Of a stretch of 64,000 bases of DNA, positions 42,710 through 52,617 are shown piece after piece. Numbering within the stretch: the stretch's first letter is position 1; each line of letters starts with the position of its first letter. The notes under the pieces are model-generated. The model made no database searches. It saw only the letters and a program-made list of their open reading frames with translations, and was not told the DNA's origin. This DNA is from CAVVAL01 sp963742725. GTDB lineage: Bacteria > Actinomycetota > Actinomycetes > Mycobacteriales > Cryptosporangiaceae. The position numbers and the translations under genes are program-made. The stretch spans positions 868,001-932,000 of the forward strand of contig CAVUMX010000001.1 in assembly GCA_963742725.1 (NCBI GenBank), in the 5' to 3' direction.

Positions 42710-44581
42710 TCAGTCGTCGTGGCTCGCGAGCCAGGCCAGGAACAGCGCGAACAGCCCAGGCTTCTTCTTCACCTTGACCGGCTTGCCGCCGTCGTCGCTG
42801 TCCGCGAAGTCGCCGTCGTCGTTGTCCGCGAAGTCGCCGTCGTCGTCGCCGGCCAGGTCGCCGCCGAGCGGGTCCGGCCCGGTGAGCTGCCCGCCGGACG
42901 GCACCGTGACGCTCGGGGTGGGGATCGGCAGGCCCTGGCCGTACGTCGACGGCGTCGGCGAGGCCGGCGGCGTCTCCGACGGCACGGCCGCGCTCTGGGT
43001 CGGGTCCGCCGGGTAGCTGGGCGGCGCCAGGTCGTCGGGCGATACCGGCAACGTGACCGGCGCGTCCGCGGACGGTGACACGTCCGGCTGGGCGGCCGGC
43101 GGCACCGCGCTCCCCGGACGCGTCGCGGAACTGAGCGGACGGGTCGGCGTGCTGACGATCGCGCCGGCCACGATGGCCGCGATCACCGCGGCGATCCCCA
43201 GCCCGATCCGGCCACGGACACCGACGCGCCTGCCCAGCCGCGCCCCGAGGCAGTCCGGCTCGGCGCGGCGACGGCCGTGCACGAAGCGGCGGCGGCCCGT
43301 GCGTAAGGCGCCGCCGACGTCGGCGGCATCACCCCCGGCATCCTGCCCGGGGTCGGCGGCGGACAGCGACTGCGCTCGCGACGAGTCGCCGTCCGCCGGG
43401 GTCTCGTCCTGCGCTGTTCCGGCCGGCGGAGCGGCGGACAGCATTTCGGCCAGCACCTCCGCCGCGATCACCGGTTCGGCGGCGACCGGCTCGGCCCCCG
43501 CGGGCAGGGCCAGCCGGACGGGCAGCATGGAGTAGGCCTCGTCCGCGGGGGCCGCGTGCCGGCCACCACCGGTCTCGGCGTGCTCGTCGTCGTAGGCGGC
43601 GTGGCGGGCGGCGCCGTGCCGGCCCGCACGGTCCGTGGCCTGCCGCTCCGGACGGTCGCCGACATGCCCGGACGCCCTGCCGCTGCGGGGCGGCGGGGCT
43701 GTCCCGGCGAGCAGCATCCGGGCCTTGGCGAGCGCGTTCGCGCAGCGCGCGGCCGTCGGACGGCGTTCCGGATCGGTCTCGGTCATCGCGCACAGGACGT
43801 GCCGCAGCGGCGCCGGCAGGCCGGCGGAGATGCGCGGCCGGCGGGACAGGCGCGCGATGGCGGCCTCGACGGTGCTGCCGGGGTACTCGACCCGTCCGGT
43901 GAGGCATTCCAGCAGGACGAGGCCGAGGGAGTAGACGTCCGCGGCCGGGCCCACGCGCAGGCCGCGTACCTGCTCGGGAGCCATGTACGCGGCCGTACCG
44001 ACGGCCAGTCCGCTCGCGGTGTTGTGCTTGGCGTTGAGCAGCCGGGAGATGCCGAAGTCGGCGAGGTACACGTTCGTCTCGTCGACGAGGACGTTGCTGG
44101 GCTTCACGTCGCGGTGGACGATGCCCTTGCTGTGGACGTAGGCCAGGACGTCCGCGAGCCGCGCGCCGACCTCGACGACCTGCTTGGGGTTGAGCGGCCC
44201 CTGGACGAGCCGCCGGCCGAGGGTGACGCCGTCGATGAGCTGGAGGACGACGTACGCTCGCCCGTTCTCGACGGCCGCGTCGTACACGGTGACGAGGCAG
44301 GGGTGCTCCAACGGCCCGAGGAGCTGCGCCTCCTCACGGAACCGGTGTTCCGCCGACGTACCCGCGCCGGGACGGAAGAGCTTGATCGCGACCGATCGGT
44401 TCAGCCGGGTGTCGAGCGCGCGGTAGACGTCGGCGGTACCCCCACCGCCGAGCCGCTCGTCGAGGACGTACCGGCCGTCGGCCAGGTGCGGCCTCGGATC
44501 CGTCGCTGTTGCCTCCTGTGTCGTGCCTCCTTGTGCGTTTGCCGCACCGTCGTCTGAACCCACCGGGATCCTGCTCCCCAC
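42710..44581 (-). CDS. Membrane-anchored Ser/Thr protein kinase (PknB-like, no PASTA domains)
   Basis: GTG 44581 is chosen because GGGAGG lies 5 nt upstream, giving 623 residues. The kinase domain (about 36-300) is complete: Gly-rich LGGGGTADV, VAIK with Lys67, HRDVKPSN with Asp158, DFG Asp175 and APE in YMAPEQ. A disordered cytoplasmic linker leads to one membrane helix (LGIAAVIAAIVAGAIVS, about 455-472). The outside part is a Pro/Ser/Thr-rich stalk with an acidic repeat (GDDDGDFADNDDGDFADSDDGG) and a Lys-rich hydrophobic end (KVKKKPGLFALFLAWLA). It lacks the PASTA sensor of PknB. It is divergent from glgX; regulation of glycogen/trehalose enzymes by it is possible but only inferred from position. 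Confidence 0.92.
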   Translation of the reverse strand: MGSRIPVGSDDGAANAQGGTTQEATATDPRPHLADGRYVLDERLGGGGTADVYRALDTRLNRSVAIKLFRPGAGTSAEHRFREEAQLLGPLEHPCLVTVYDAAVENGRAYVVLQLIDGVTLGRRLVQGPLNPKQVVEVGARLADVLAYVHSKGIVHRDVKPSNVLVDETNVYLADFGISRLLNAKHNTASGLAVGTAAYMAPEQVRGLRVGPAADVYSLGLVLLECLTGRVEYPGSTVEAAIARLSRRPRISAGLPAPLRHVLCAMTETDPERRPTAARCANALAKARMLLAGTAPPPRSGRASGHVGDRPERQATDRAGRHGAARHAAYDDEHAETGGGRHAAPADEAYSMLPVRLALPAGAEPVAAEPVIAAEVLAEMLSAAPPAGTAQDETPADGDSSRAQSLSAADPGQDAGGDAADVGGALRTGRRRFVHGRRRAEPDCLGARLGRRVGVRGRIGLGIAAVIAAIVAGAIVSTPTRPLSSATRPGSAVPPAAQPDVSPSADAPVTLPVSPDDLAPPSYPADPTQSAAVPSETPPASPTPSTYGQGLPIPTPSVTVPSGGQLTGPDPLGGDLAGDDDGDFADNDDGDFADSDDGGKPVKVKKKPGLFALFLAWLASHDD

Positions 44582-44691
44582 AAGTACCTCCCGAAGACCT
44601 GGTCGCGAGCCGGTCATAGAGGAAGTACGTACGGGAGATGGCATACCGTTCGGCCTGAGGCGAACTCAATTTGAGGAATTTGGAGCCGTTG

Positions 44692-46800
44692 ATGCAGCTG
44701 TGGGCCGGGACGAGGTACCCGTTCGGGGCGACATACGACGGTGTCGGTACAAACTTCGCAATTTTCTCGGAGGTCGCCGACTCGGTCGAGGTCTGCCTCT
44801 TCGACGCGGACGGCACCGAGACCCGCGTCGCCCTGCCCGAGGTGGACGGGTTCGTCTGGCACGGCTACCTGCCCGGCATCGGCCCAGGTCAGCGCTATGG
44901 GTTCCGCGTGCACGGCCCGTACGACCCGAAGGCGGGGCTGCGCTGCAACCCCAACAAGCTGCTGCTGGACCCGTACGCCAGGGCGGTCGACGGCGACATC
45001 GACTGGGACCCGTCGCTGTTCGGGTACGTGCTCGGCGATCCGGACCGCATGTCGGAGACGGACTCCGCGCCGCACCTCCCGAAGTGCGTCGTCGCCAACC
45101 CGTACTTCGAGTGGGGGGACGACCGTCCGCCGCGCCACCCCTACCACGAGACGCTGATCTACGAGGCGCACGTGCGGGGCCTGACGATCCGCCACCCGGA
45201 CGTGCCCGAGCAGCTGCGCGGCACCTATGCCGGCATCGGCCACCCGGCGATCATCGACCACCTGCAGAAACTCGGCGTGACGGCGATCGAGCTGATGCCC
45301 GTCCACCAGTTCATCCACGACCACGGCCTGATCGAACGCGGCCTGCGCAACTACTGGGGCTACAACACGATCGGCTTCATGGCGCCGCACCACGGCTACT
45401 CGGCGACGGGCACCGCCGGCCAGCAGGTGCAGGAGTTCCGCGCGATGGTCAAGGCGCTGCACGCGGCCGGTATCGAGGTCATCCTGGACGTGGTCTACAA
45501 CCACACCGCCGAAGGCAACCACCTCGGACCGACGCTCAGCTTCCGCGGCATCGACAACCCGGCGTACTACCGGCTCGTGGAGGACCAGCCGCAGTACTAC
45601 ATGGACTACACGGGCACCGGCAACAGCCTGAACGTGCGCAGCCCGTACGCGATGCAGCTGCTCATGGACTCGCTCCGGTACTGGGTCCTCGACATGCACG
45701 TCGACGGTTTCCGGTTCGACCTGGCCGCGACGCTGGCCCGCGAGTTCTACGACGTGGACCGCCTCTCGACATTCTTCGAGGTCATCCAGCAGGATCCGGT
45801 GGTGAGCCAGGTCAAGCTGATCGCCGAGCCCTGGGATGTGGGTCCTGGCGGGTACCAGGTCGGCAACTTCCCTCCGCTGTGGACCGAGTGGAACGGCCGG
45901 TACCGCGACACCGTCCGCGACTTCTGGCGCGGCGAGCCCGGCACGCTGGGCGAACTGGCGTCCCGGATCTCCGGCTCCGCCGACCTGTACCAGGACGACG
46001 GCCGCCGCCCGGTCGCCAGCATCAACTTCGTGACCTGCCACGACGGGTTCACCCTGCGCGACCTGGTCTCGTACAACGACAAGCACAACGAGGCGAACGG
46101 CGAGGGCAACCGGGACGGCGAGAGCCACAACCGGTCCTGGAACTGCGGCGTCGAAGGAACGACCGACGACCCGGCGATCGACGCCCTGCGCGCCCAGCAG
46201 CGCCGGAACTTCTTCGCGACGCTGTTCCTGTCCCAGGGCACGCCGATGCTCTCCCACGGCGACGAACTGGGCCGCACCCAGGGCGGCAACAACAACGCGT
46301 ACTGCCAGGACGGCGAGGTCAGCTGGGTCGACTGGGAGAACGCCGACCCCGAGCTGATCGAGTGGGTCGCGACGCTCGCGAAGTTCCGCGCCGCACACCC
46401 GCTGTTCCGGCGTCGGCGGTTCTTCGACGGGCGCCCGGTGCGACGCCCGGCCGGCACACCCCTGCCGGACCTGACCTGGTTCACCCCCGACGCCCGCGAG
46501 ATGACCGAGGACGACTGGGAGGCCGACTTCGGCCGCTGCGTCGGGCTGTTCCTCAACGGCGACGGGATCCACGAGAAGGACGCGCGGGGCGGGCAGATCA
46601 CCGACGACTCGTTCCTGCTCTGCTTCAACGCGCACCACGAGGCGGTCGAGTTCACCCTGCCGCCGCAGGAGTACGGGGCCACCTGGCAGGCTGTGCTCGC
46701 GACCGACACGCCGGCACTCGGCGATGTGCCCACGGTCGACGCCGGGGGGCGGGTGACGGTCGCCGCCCGGTCATTGCTGGCTCTGACGAGGGTGGTGTGA
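44692..46800 (+). CDS. glgX: Glycogen debranching enzyme GlgX/TreX (GH13_11)
   Basis: ATG 44692 is preferred (GGAG 6 nt upstream); a TTG at 44671 is in frame but has no ribosome site. The 702-residue protein has an N-terminal CBM48 domain (TRYPFGATYDGVGTNFAIFS) and a GH13 barrel. The nucleophile is Asp343 (DGFRFDLA), the acid/base Glu379 (LIAEPWD) and the third carboxylate Asp451 (TCHDGF). The NNNAYCQDGEVSWVDW motif marks the isoamylase/TreX branch. It hydrolyses alpha-1,6 branch points of glycogen and delivers linear maltooligosaccharides to TreY, encoded 2 nt downstream. It is the first gene of the trehalose-from-glycogen cluster and is divergent from the Ser/Thr kinase. Confidence 0.95.
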   Translation: MQLWAGTRYPFGATYDGVGTNFAIFSEVADSVEVCLFDADGTETRVALPEVDGFVWHGYLPGIGPGQRYGFRVHGPYDPKAGLRCNPNKLLLDPYARAVDGDIDWDPSLFGYVLGDPDRMSETDSAPHLPKCVVANPYFEWGDDRPPRHPYHETLIYEAHVRGLTIRHPDVPEQLRGTYAGIGHPAIIDHLQKLGVTAIELMPVHQFIHDHGLIERGLRNYWGYNTIGFMAPHHGYSATGTAGQQVQEFRAMVKALHAAGIEVILDVVYNHTAEGNHLGPTLSFRGIDNPAYYRLVEDQPQYYMDYTGTGNSLNVRSPYAMQLLMDSLRYWVLDMHVDGFRFDLAATLAREFYDVDRLSTFFEVIQQDPVVSQVKLIAEPWDVGPGGYQVGNFPPLWTEWNGRYRDTVRDFWRGEPGTLGELASRISGSADLYQDDGRRPVASINFVTCHDGFTLRDLVSYNDKHNEANGEGNRDGESHNRSWNCGVEGTTDDPAIDALRAQQRRNFFATLFLSQGTPMLSHGDELGRTQGGNNNAYCQDGEVSWVDWENADPELIEWVATLAKFRAAHPLFRRRRFFDGRPVRRPAGTPLPDLTWFTPDAREMTEDDWEADFGRCVGLFLNGDGIHEKDARGGQITDDSFLLCFNAHHEAVEFTLPPQEYGATWQAVLATDTPALGDVPTVDAGGRVTVAARSLLALTRVV

Positions 46801-46802
46801 CC

Positions 46803-49070
46803 ATGGCGCCGAGCTCCACGTACCGGGTTCAGGTCCGTCCGGACTTCGACCTGCACGCCACCGCCGACCTCGCCGACTACCTGGCCGCGCTCGGCGTGAC
46901 CCACCTCTACAGCGCCCCGCTGCTCCAGGCCGCGCCCGGATCGGTCCACGGCTACGACGTCACCGACCCGTCCAGGGTCAACGAGGAGCTCGGCGCCGAG
47001 GCCGGCCGGCAGGCACTGCTCGCGGCGCTGCGGGAACACAAGCTCGGCTTCGTGGCGGACATCGTCCCGAACCACGTCGGCGTCGCCGTGGCGCACGCCA
47101 ATCCCGCCTGGTGGGACGTGCTGCGCCTCGGCCAGGCGTCGCCGTTCGCGGACTGGTTCGACATCGACTGGACGCCCGGCCGGATCCTGATCCCCATCCT
47201 CGCCGACACCCCGGACGCGCTCGACGACCTGAAGATCGAGGGCGGCGAGCTGCGGTACTTCGAGCACCGCTACCCGATCGCATTCGGCACCGGCGGTGGC
47301 TCGCCGCGCGAGGTCCACACCCTGCAGCACTACGAGCTGGTGTCGTGGCGGCGCGCCCGGACGGAGCTGAACTACCGGCGCTTCTTCGCGGTGTCCGGGC
47401 TGGCCGCCGTCCGGGTGGAGGATCCTGAGGTCTTCCAGTCGATCCACGGCGAGGTGCTGCGGTGGTGCGCCGACGGAGAGGTCGACGGGATCCGCGTCGA
47501 CCACATCGACGGCCTGCGCGACCCGGCCGGCTACCTCGAACGGCTGCGGGAGGCGACGGCCGGCACCTGGCTGGTCGCGGAGAAGATCACCGAGCCCGGC
47601 GAGGACCTGCCGTCCTGGGAGATCGACGGCGGCACCGGGTACGACTCGCTGCGCGAGATCTGCGGGCTGTTCGTCGACCCGGCCGCCGAGCCTGCGTTCA
47701 CCGCGCTCGACACCGAGGTCACCGGCGTCGAGGCCGACTGGGAGGAAATGGCCCACCAGTCCAAGCTGGAGGTCGCGACCGGGCTGCTGCGCGCGGAACT
47801 GCGCCGGCTGGTCCGCCTCGCCGACGAAGCGGGCGCCGAGGAGGCGCTGGCCGAGCTGCTGGCCAGCTTCCCCGTGTACCGCTCGTACCTGCCCGACGGC
47901 ACCGCGTACCTCGACAAGGCCGAGGCCGCCGCGCGCGGCCGCCGCCCGGACCTGGAGGCGGCGTTCGACGCGCTCCTGCCCCGGCTGCGAAACCCGTCCG
48001 ACGAGTTGGCGATCCGGTTCCAGCAGACGTCCGGCGCGGTCATGGCCAAGGGCGTCGAGGACCGGGCGTGCTACCGCTGGAACCGGTTCGTCGCGCTGAA
48101 CGAGGTCGGCGGCAGCCCATCGCGGTTCGGCGTCACGCCGGCCGAGTACCACGCCGCGGCCGCCCACCGGCAGGAGTGGTGGCCGGCGAGCATGACCACG
48201 CTGTCCACCCACGACACCAAGCGCAGCGAGGACGTCCGGGCGCGGCTCGCCGTCCTGTCCGAGTTCCCGGAGGAGTGGGCGACGTCGGTACGGCACTGGA
48301 CGGTCACCGCACCGGTGCCGGACGGCGCGATCGCGCACCTGCTGTGGCAGACGGTCGTCGGCGCCTGGCCCATCGACCGCGACCGGCTCCACGCGTACGT
48401 GGAGAAGGCCGCGCGCGAGGCGACCACGGCGACGAGCTGGGAGGACCCCGACAAGGAGTTCGAGTCCGCGCTGCACGCCGCCGCCGACCGGATCTACGAC
48501 GACCCGGTACTGGGCGGCAAGATCTCGGCGTTCGTCGACCAGATCGAGGCGGACGGCTGGTCGAACTCGCTCGGTCAGCGGCTCCTCCAGCTGGCCGGCC
48601 CGGGCGTCCCGGACGTCTACCAGGGCAACGAACTCTGGGACTTCTCCCTCGTCGACCCGGACAACCGGCGCCCTGTGGACTTCGAGACCCGGCGCGCCAT
48701 GCTGGCCCGGATCGACGGTGGCTGGACGCCGCCCGTCGACCCGTCCGGAGCGGCGAAGCTGCTGGTCATCGCCCGTACGCTCCGGTTGCGCCGCGACCGT
48801 CCCGAGCTGTTCACCGGGTACACGCCCATCGGCGCCGGCGATCACGCCGTGGCGTTCGACCGGGGCGGCGCGATCGCCGTCGCGACCCGGCTCCCCGTCG
48901 GGCTACGGCGAAGCGGCGGCTGGGGCGACGCGACGCTGACATTGCCGGACGGCGACTGGACCGACCAGTTCACGGGCGCCACCCGGCCAGGCGGACCGGT
49001 GCGAATGGACCAGCTCCTCGGGACCTACCCGGTTGCGCTCCTTGCGCGCGAGAAGCAGATCACCGCGTAG
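46803..49070 (+). CDS. treY: Maltooligosyl trehalose synthase (TreY)
   Basis: This 755-residue GH13_26 enzyme starts at ATG 46803, two bases after the glgX stop, so the two are co-translated. It begins STYRVQVRPDFDL, then HLYSAPLLQAAPGSVHGYDVTDP, the usual TreY signature. The nucleophile is Asp233 (IRVDHIDGL) and the acid/base Glu260 (LVAEKI). The long helical insertion (about 340-540, EDRACYRWNRFVALNEVGG and STHDTKRSEDVRAR) is intact. It isomerises the reducing-end alpha-1,4 bond of maltodextrins to an alpha,alpha-1,1 bond, giving maltooligosyl trehalose for TreZ. The pathway makes a stress protectant from stored glycogen in the cytoplasm. Confidence 0.96.
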   Translation: MAPSSTYRVQVRPDFDLHATADLADYLAALGVTHLYSAPLLQAAPGSVHGYDVTDPSRVNEELGAEAGRQALLAALREHKLGFVADIVPNHVGVAVAHANPAWWDVLRLGQASPFADWFDIDWTPGRILIPILADTPDALDDLKIEGGELRYFEHRYPIAFGTGGGSPREVHTLQHYELVSWRRARTELNYRRFFAVSGLAAVRVEDPEVFQSIHGEVLRWCADGEVDGIRVDHIDGLRDPAGYLERLREATAGTWLVAEKITEPGEDLPSWEIDGGTGYDSLREICGLFVDPAAEPAFTALDTEVTGVEADWEEMAHQSKLEVATGLLRAELRRLVRLADEAGAEEALAELLASFPVYRSYLPDGTAYLDKAEAAARGRRPDLEAAFDALLPRLRNPSDELAIRFQQTSGAVMAKGVEDRACYRWNRFVALNEVGGSPSRFGVTPAEYHAAAAHRQEWWPASMTTLSTHDTKRSEDVRARLAVLSEFPEEWATSVRHWTVTAPVPDGAIAHLLWQTVVGAWPIDRDRLHAYVEKAAREATTATSWEDPDKEFESALHAAADRIYDDPVLGGKISAFVDQIEADGWSNSLGQRLLQLAGPGVPDVYQGNELWDFSLVDPDNRRPVDFETRRAMLARIDGGWTPPVDPSGAAKLLVIARTLRLRRDRPELFTGYTPIGAGDHAVAFDRGGAIAVATRLPVGLRRSGGWGDATLTLPDGDWTDQFTGATRPGGPVRMDQLLGTYPVALLAREKQITA

Positions 49071-49189
49071 AACCGACCACTTACCGACGGGACGTACCGC
49101 TCTATTGACAGCAATCCGGCTCCGCTCCGGATACTGACTCCTCGGCTCACGTGTCGCTGACCCCGCACACCGCGAGGACGTGAACGGCC

Positions 49190-50737
49190 ATGGAACGACG
49201 CTGCTGGCGCTGCCTCACCGCTGTGGCCGCCGCCGCGATAACAGTTGCGTTCGGCATCTGGTTGCTGCTGGACATAGGCGGAGCATTCGTCCAACTCGTC
49301 GTCAGCGACGCGCTCGCGGTCACCGTGTCAGCGCTGGCCGCCGGGGCCTGCGTGGCCGCCGGGCTGCGGTCCACCGGGCGGCTCCGGCGCGGCTGGCTGT
49401 TCTTCGGCGCGGGCATGGCGTCGTGGTCGCTCGGCGAGATGATCTGGGCGTACTACGAGATCGTCGTCGGTCGCGAGGTCCCGTTCCCGTCCGCGGCGGA
49501 CATCGGCTACCTCGGGCTCGTGCCCCTGACGCTGGCCGGCGCCGCGGCGGTCGTCCCCGTCGCCGGCAACGCCCTGCGCGCCGTACTCGACGGACTCATC
49601 ATCGGCGGCTCCATGCTGTTCCTGAGCTGGGCCGCCGTCCTCGAAACGACGTCGGCCGACGCCGGGCAGACCGGGACGGCCTGGCTCGTCTCGCTCGCCT
49701 ACCCGCTCGGCGACGTCGTCATCGCCAGCGTCGTGTTCATCCTGCTCAGCCAGGCCGGCTGGACCCGACGGGCGCCGCTCGTCCTCGTCGGCGCAGGCCT
49801 GCTCGCGCTCGCCGTCGCCGACAGCGGGTTCGCGTACCTCGTCCAGAGCGGCGCGTACCACTCCGGCCACCTCATCGACACGGCGTGGATCGGCGGGTTC
49901 CTGCTCGTCGCGCTCGGAGCGCTGTGGGCCACCGAGGTGCGGCCCCGGACCGCACCGTCCGCGCAGGTGCTGCGGACCCAGCTCGCCCTCCCGTACATAC
50001 CGCTGACGATCGCCCTGGGCACGGCCGTCGTCCACCGCGTCAGCACCGGCGCCATCAGCACGTTCCTGTTCTTCAACGGGATCGCGATCGTGCTGCTCGT
50101 CATCGTCCGGCAGCTCGTCATGCTCCGCGACAACCAGTGCCTCACCAAGCGCCTTGAGGCCACCGTCGAGGAACTGCGCGCCCGCGAGGAGCAGCTGCGC
50201 GAAATGGCCTTCCACGACCCGCTCACCGGACTGGCCAACCGCGCGCTGTTCCAGGACCGCGTCGAAGGCGCGCTCAACCGTCCCGCCCACGAGCCGGCGC
50301 TCCTCGCCGTCCTCTACATCGACCTCGACGAGTTCAAGCCCGTCAACGACAACCTCGGCCACGCCGCCGGCGACACCCTGCTCGTCTCCGTCGGCGAACG
50401 GATCCTGAGCTGCGTCCGGCGCGGCGACACCGTCGCCCGGATCGGCGGCGACGAGTTCGCCGTCCTCCTGGAGAACATCACCTGCGAATCCGACGCCGAA
50501 CTCCTCGCCGGGCGGATCGCCACCGTGCTCGGCACCCCGCAAACCATCGAAGGCAACGAAGTACGCGTCACCGCCAGCATCGGCGTCGCCATCCACGATG
50601 CCCGCACCATCCACGTCGGCGAACTCCTCCGCGACGCCGACATCGCCATGTACGGCGCCAAACTCCAGGGCAAGGGCCGGTACCTGGTCTTCGAGCCCGA
50701 GATGCGCCCGCGCATCACCAGCGCCCCCGCACTCTAG
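49190..50737 (+). CDS. Membrane-bound diguanylate cyclase (GGDEF) inside the trehalose cluster
   Basis: This 515-residue protein starts at ATG 49190, 119 bp after treY. The first ~310 residues contain about nine hydrophobic helices arranged like an integral-membrane sensor (MASE-like but not matched to a named type). A coiled-coil linker (LTKRLEATVEELRAREEQLREMA) leads to a complete GGDEF domain (about 345-505: FHDPLTGLANRALFQDRV, IDLDEFKPVND, RIGGDEFAVLL). The catalytic GGDEF motif is intact, so it should make c-di-GMP. No RxxD inhibitory site is obvious and there is no EAL domain. It splits the trehalose genes, suggesting that c-di-GMP signalling and trehalose metabolism may be co-regulated. 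Confidence 0.93.
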   Translation: MERRCWRCLTAVAAAAITVAFGIWLLLDIGGAFVQLVVSDALAVTVSALAAGACVAAGLRSTGRLRRGWLFFGAGMASWSLGEMIWAYYEIVVGREVPFPSAADIGYLGLVPLTLAGAAAVVPVAGNALRAVLDGLIIGGSMLFLSWAAVLETTSADAGQTGTAWLVSLAYPLGDVVIASVVFILLSQAGWTRRAPLVLVGAGLLALAVADSGFAYLVQSGAYHSGHLIDTAWIGGFLLVALGALWATEVRPRTAPSAQVLRTQLALPYIPLTIALGTAVVHRVSTGAISTFLFFNGIAIVLLVIVRQLVMLRDNQCLTKRLEATVEELRAREEQLREMAFHDPLTGLANRALFQDRVEGALNRPAHEPALLAVLYIDLDEFKPVNDNLGHAAGDTLLVSVGERILSCVRRGDTVARIGGDEFAVLLENITCESDAELLAGRIATVLGTPQTIEGNEVRVTASIGVAIHDARTIHVGELLRDADIAMYGAKLQGKGRYLVFEPEMRPRITSAPAL

Positions 50738-50834
50738 GTGCGCGGCCCTGCCCGCCGCGTTGCCCGCCCGGCCGCCGCCCGCCGCCCGCCCGGCCGCCGC
50801 GTCGCCCGCCCGGCCGCCCGCCGCTCGCCGCCGC

Positions 50835-50881
50835 GTTTGGGGTGGGAATGTGGAGCCTGACTACCCGATCCCACCCGAAAC
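50835..50881. repeat. Palindromic element C, diverged copy of element A
   Basis: This 47-bp sequence has the same length as element A and shares TTTGGGGTGGGA, GGAGCC and CGATCCCACCC at matching positions. The stem (50835-50847 with 50869-50881) is about 12 bp with one mismatch. It lies just upstream of treZ, between it and the GGDEF gene, in a Pro/Arg-free GC-rich spacer. Confidence 0.65.
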
Positions 50882-50913
50882 CGGCGCCGCCCCGATCAAG
50901 AGACAATTCCGGT

Positions 50914-52617
50914 ATGACTTCGTTTGAGGTGTGGGCGCCCTTCGCGGGGCGGGTGCGGGTGCGGGGCGGCGGGGCTGACCACGACATGCTCGCTGGCGAG
51001 GGTGGCTGGTGGCGGCTCGAACTCGACGGCGTGACCGACTACGCCTACCTGCTGGACGACGATCCGACGCCGCTGCCCGACCCACGCTCCGCGCGCCAGC
51101 CGGACGGTGTGCACGGGCCGAGCCGCCTGTACGACCACGCCGCGTTCACCTGGACGGACACCGGCTGGACCGGCCGCGCCCTGCCCGGCAGCGTCATCTA
51201 CGAACTGCACATCGGCACGTTCACCCCCGAGGGCACGTTCGACGCCGCGATCGACCGTCTCGACCATCTCGTCGACCTCGGCGTCGACCTGGTCGAACTG
51301 CTGCCGGTCAACGCGTTCAACGGGGTGCACAACTGGGGGTACGACGGCGTCTGCTGGTATGCCGTCCACGAACCGTACGGCGGCCCGGACGGCATGAAGC
51401 GCTTCGTCGCCGCGTGCCACACCCGGGGCCTCGGCGTCATCCAGGACGTCGTCTACAACCACCTCGGCCCGTCCGGCGCGTACCTGCCGCGGTTCGGCCC
51501 GTACCTCACCGACGGCCGCAACACCTGGGGCCAGACCGTCAACGTCGACGGCCCCGATTCGGACGAGGTCCGCCGGTACATCATCGGCAACGCCCTGATG
51601 TGGCTGTCGGACTTCCACGTCGACGGCCTACGGATCGACGCAGTCCACGCGCTGCCGGACCATCGCGCCATCCACTGGCTGGAGGAACTGGGACGCGAGG
51701 TCGACGTGCTCGCGACCCGGCTCGGCCGGCCCCTGTCGCTGATCGCCGAGTCCGATCTGAACGATCCGCGGCTGATCACGCCACGCGAGTCCGGCGGGTA
51801 CGGGCTGCACGCGCAGTGGGACGACGACGTCCACCACGCCGTCCACACGCTGCTCACCGGCGAACGCCACGGGTACTACGCCGACTTCGGCTCGCTGGAC
51901 TGCCTCGCCACCGTCCTGACCGGCGCGTTCTTCCACGCGGACACGTACTCCACGTTCCGGCGGCGCCGCCACGGACGGCCAGTCGACCGGGTCAACACCC
52001 CCGGGCACCGGTTCGTGGTGTGCCTCCAGAACCACGACCAGATCGGCAACCGCGCTACCGGCGACCGGATCGCCCTGTCGCCGGGCCTGCGCAAGGTCGG
52101 CGCCGCACTGATCCTCACCTCGCCGTTCACACCGATGCTTTTCATGGGCGAGGAATGGGGCGCCCGGACGCCGTGGCTGTTCTTCACCAGCCATCCGGAG
52201 CCGGAACTGGCGCGCGCGACCGCCGTGGGCCGCAAGCAGGAGTTCGCCGGGCACGGCTGGGGCGACGCCGACGTGCCCGACCCGCAGGACCCGGCGACGT
52301 TCGAGCGGTCCAAACTGGACTGGTCCGCGCAGGACACGGACCTGCTCGACTTCTACCGAAAGCTGATCGCGGTTCGGCGTGCACACCAGGGGCTGACCGA
52401 CCCGCGACTGGACCGCGTCGACGTGCGGTACGACGAGGACGCGCGCTGGCTCACCATCCGTCGCGGCGACTACACCGTCGTCGCCAACCTGGCGGGCGAG
52501 CGCCAGCAGGTGCCGGTGACCGCGACGTCCGTGCTGTTCAGCAGCGAACCGGACGTCGCGGTCATCGATGGCGGAATCGAGCTGGCCGGGGAGTCGGTGG
52601 CGATCAGTCGCCGATGA
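50914..52617 (+). CDS. treZ: Malto-oligosyltrehalose trehalohydrolase (TreZ)
   Basis: This 567-residue GH13_10 enzyme starts at ATG 50914. The N-terminal CBM48-like domain (TSFEVWAPFAGRVRV) is followed by the barrel with nucleophile Asp242 (HVDGLRIDAVHAL) and acid/base Glu279 (LIAESDLND). It also has QNHDQIGNRATGDR and the MLFMGEEWGARTPWLFFTSHPEPELA signature specific to TreZ. It hydrolyses the alpha-1,4 bond next to the trehalose end of maltooligosyl trehalose, releasing trehalose. With GlgX and TreY it completes the pathway. No strong ribosome site is visible; element C lies 33 nt upstream. Its last 14 bp overlap the end of the convergent PBP gene. Confidence 0.95.
   Translation: MTSFEVWAPFAGRVRVRGGGADHDMLAGEGGWWRLELDGVTDYAYLLDDDPTPLPDPRSARQPDGVHGPSRLYDHAAFTWTDTGWTGRALPGSVIYELHIGTFTPEGTFDAAIDRLDHLVDLGVDLVELLPVNAFNGVHNWGYDGVCWYAVHEPYGGPDGMKRFVAACHTRGLGVIQDVVYNHLGPSGAYLPRFGPYLTDGRNTWGQTVNVDGPDSDEVRRYIIGNALMWLSDFHVDGLRIDAVHALPDHRAIHWLEELGREVDVLATRLGRPLSLIAESDLNDPRLITPRESGGYGLHAQWDDDVHHAVHTLLTGERHGYYADFGSLDCLATVLTGAFFHADTYSTFRRRRHGRPVDRVNTPGHRFVVCLQNHDQIGNRATGDRIALSPGLRKVGAALILTSPFTPMLFMGEEWGARTPWLFFTSHPEPELARATAVGRKQEFAGHGWGDADVPDPQDPATFERSKLDWSAQDTDLLDFYRKLIAVRRAHQGLTDPRLDRVDVRYDEDARWLTIRRGDYTVVANLAGERQQVPVTATSVLFSSEPDVAVIDGGIELAGESVAISRR

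Noticed and set aside
45747..48845. Minus-strand open frame of about 1032 codons opposite glgX and treY
   Set aside because: Shadow frame of two certain trehalose genes; no motif or start signal.
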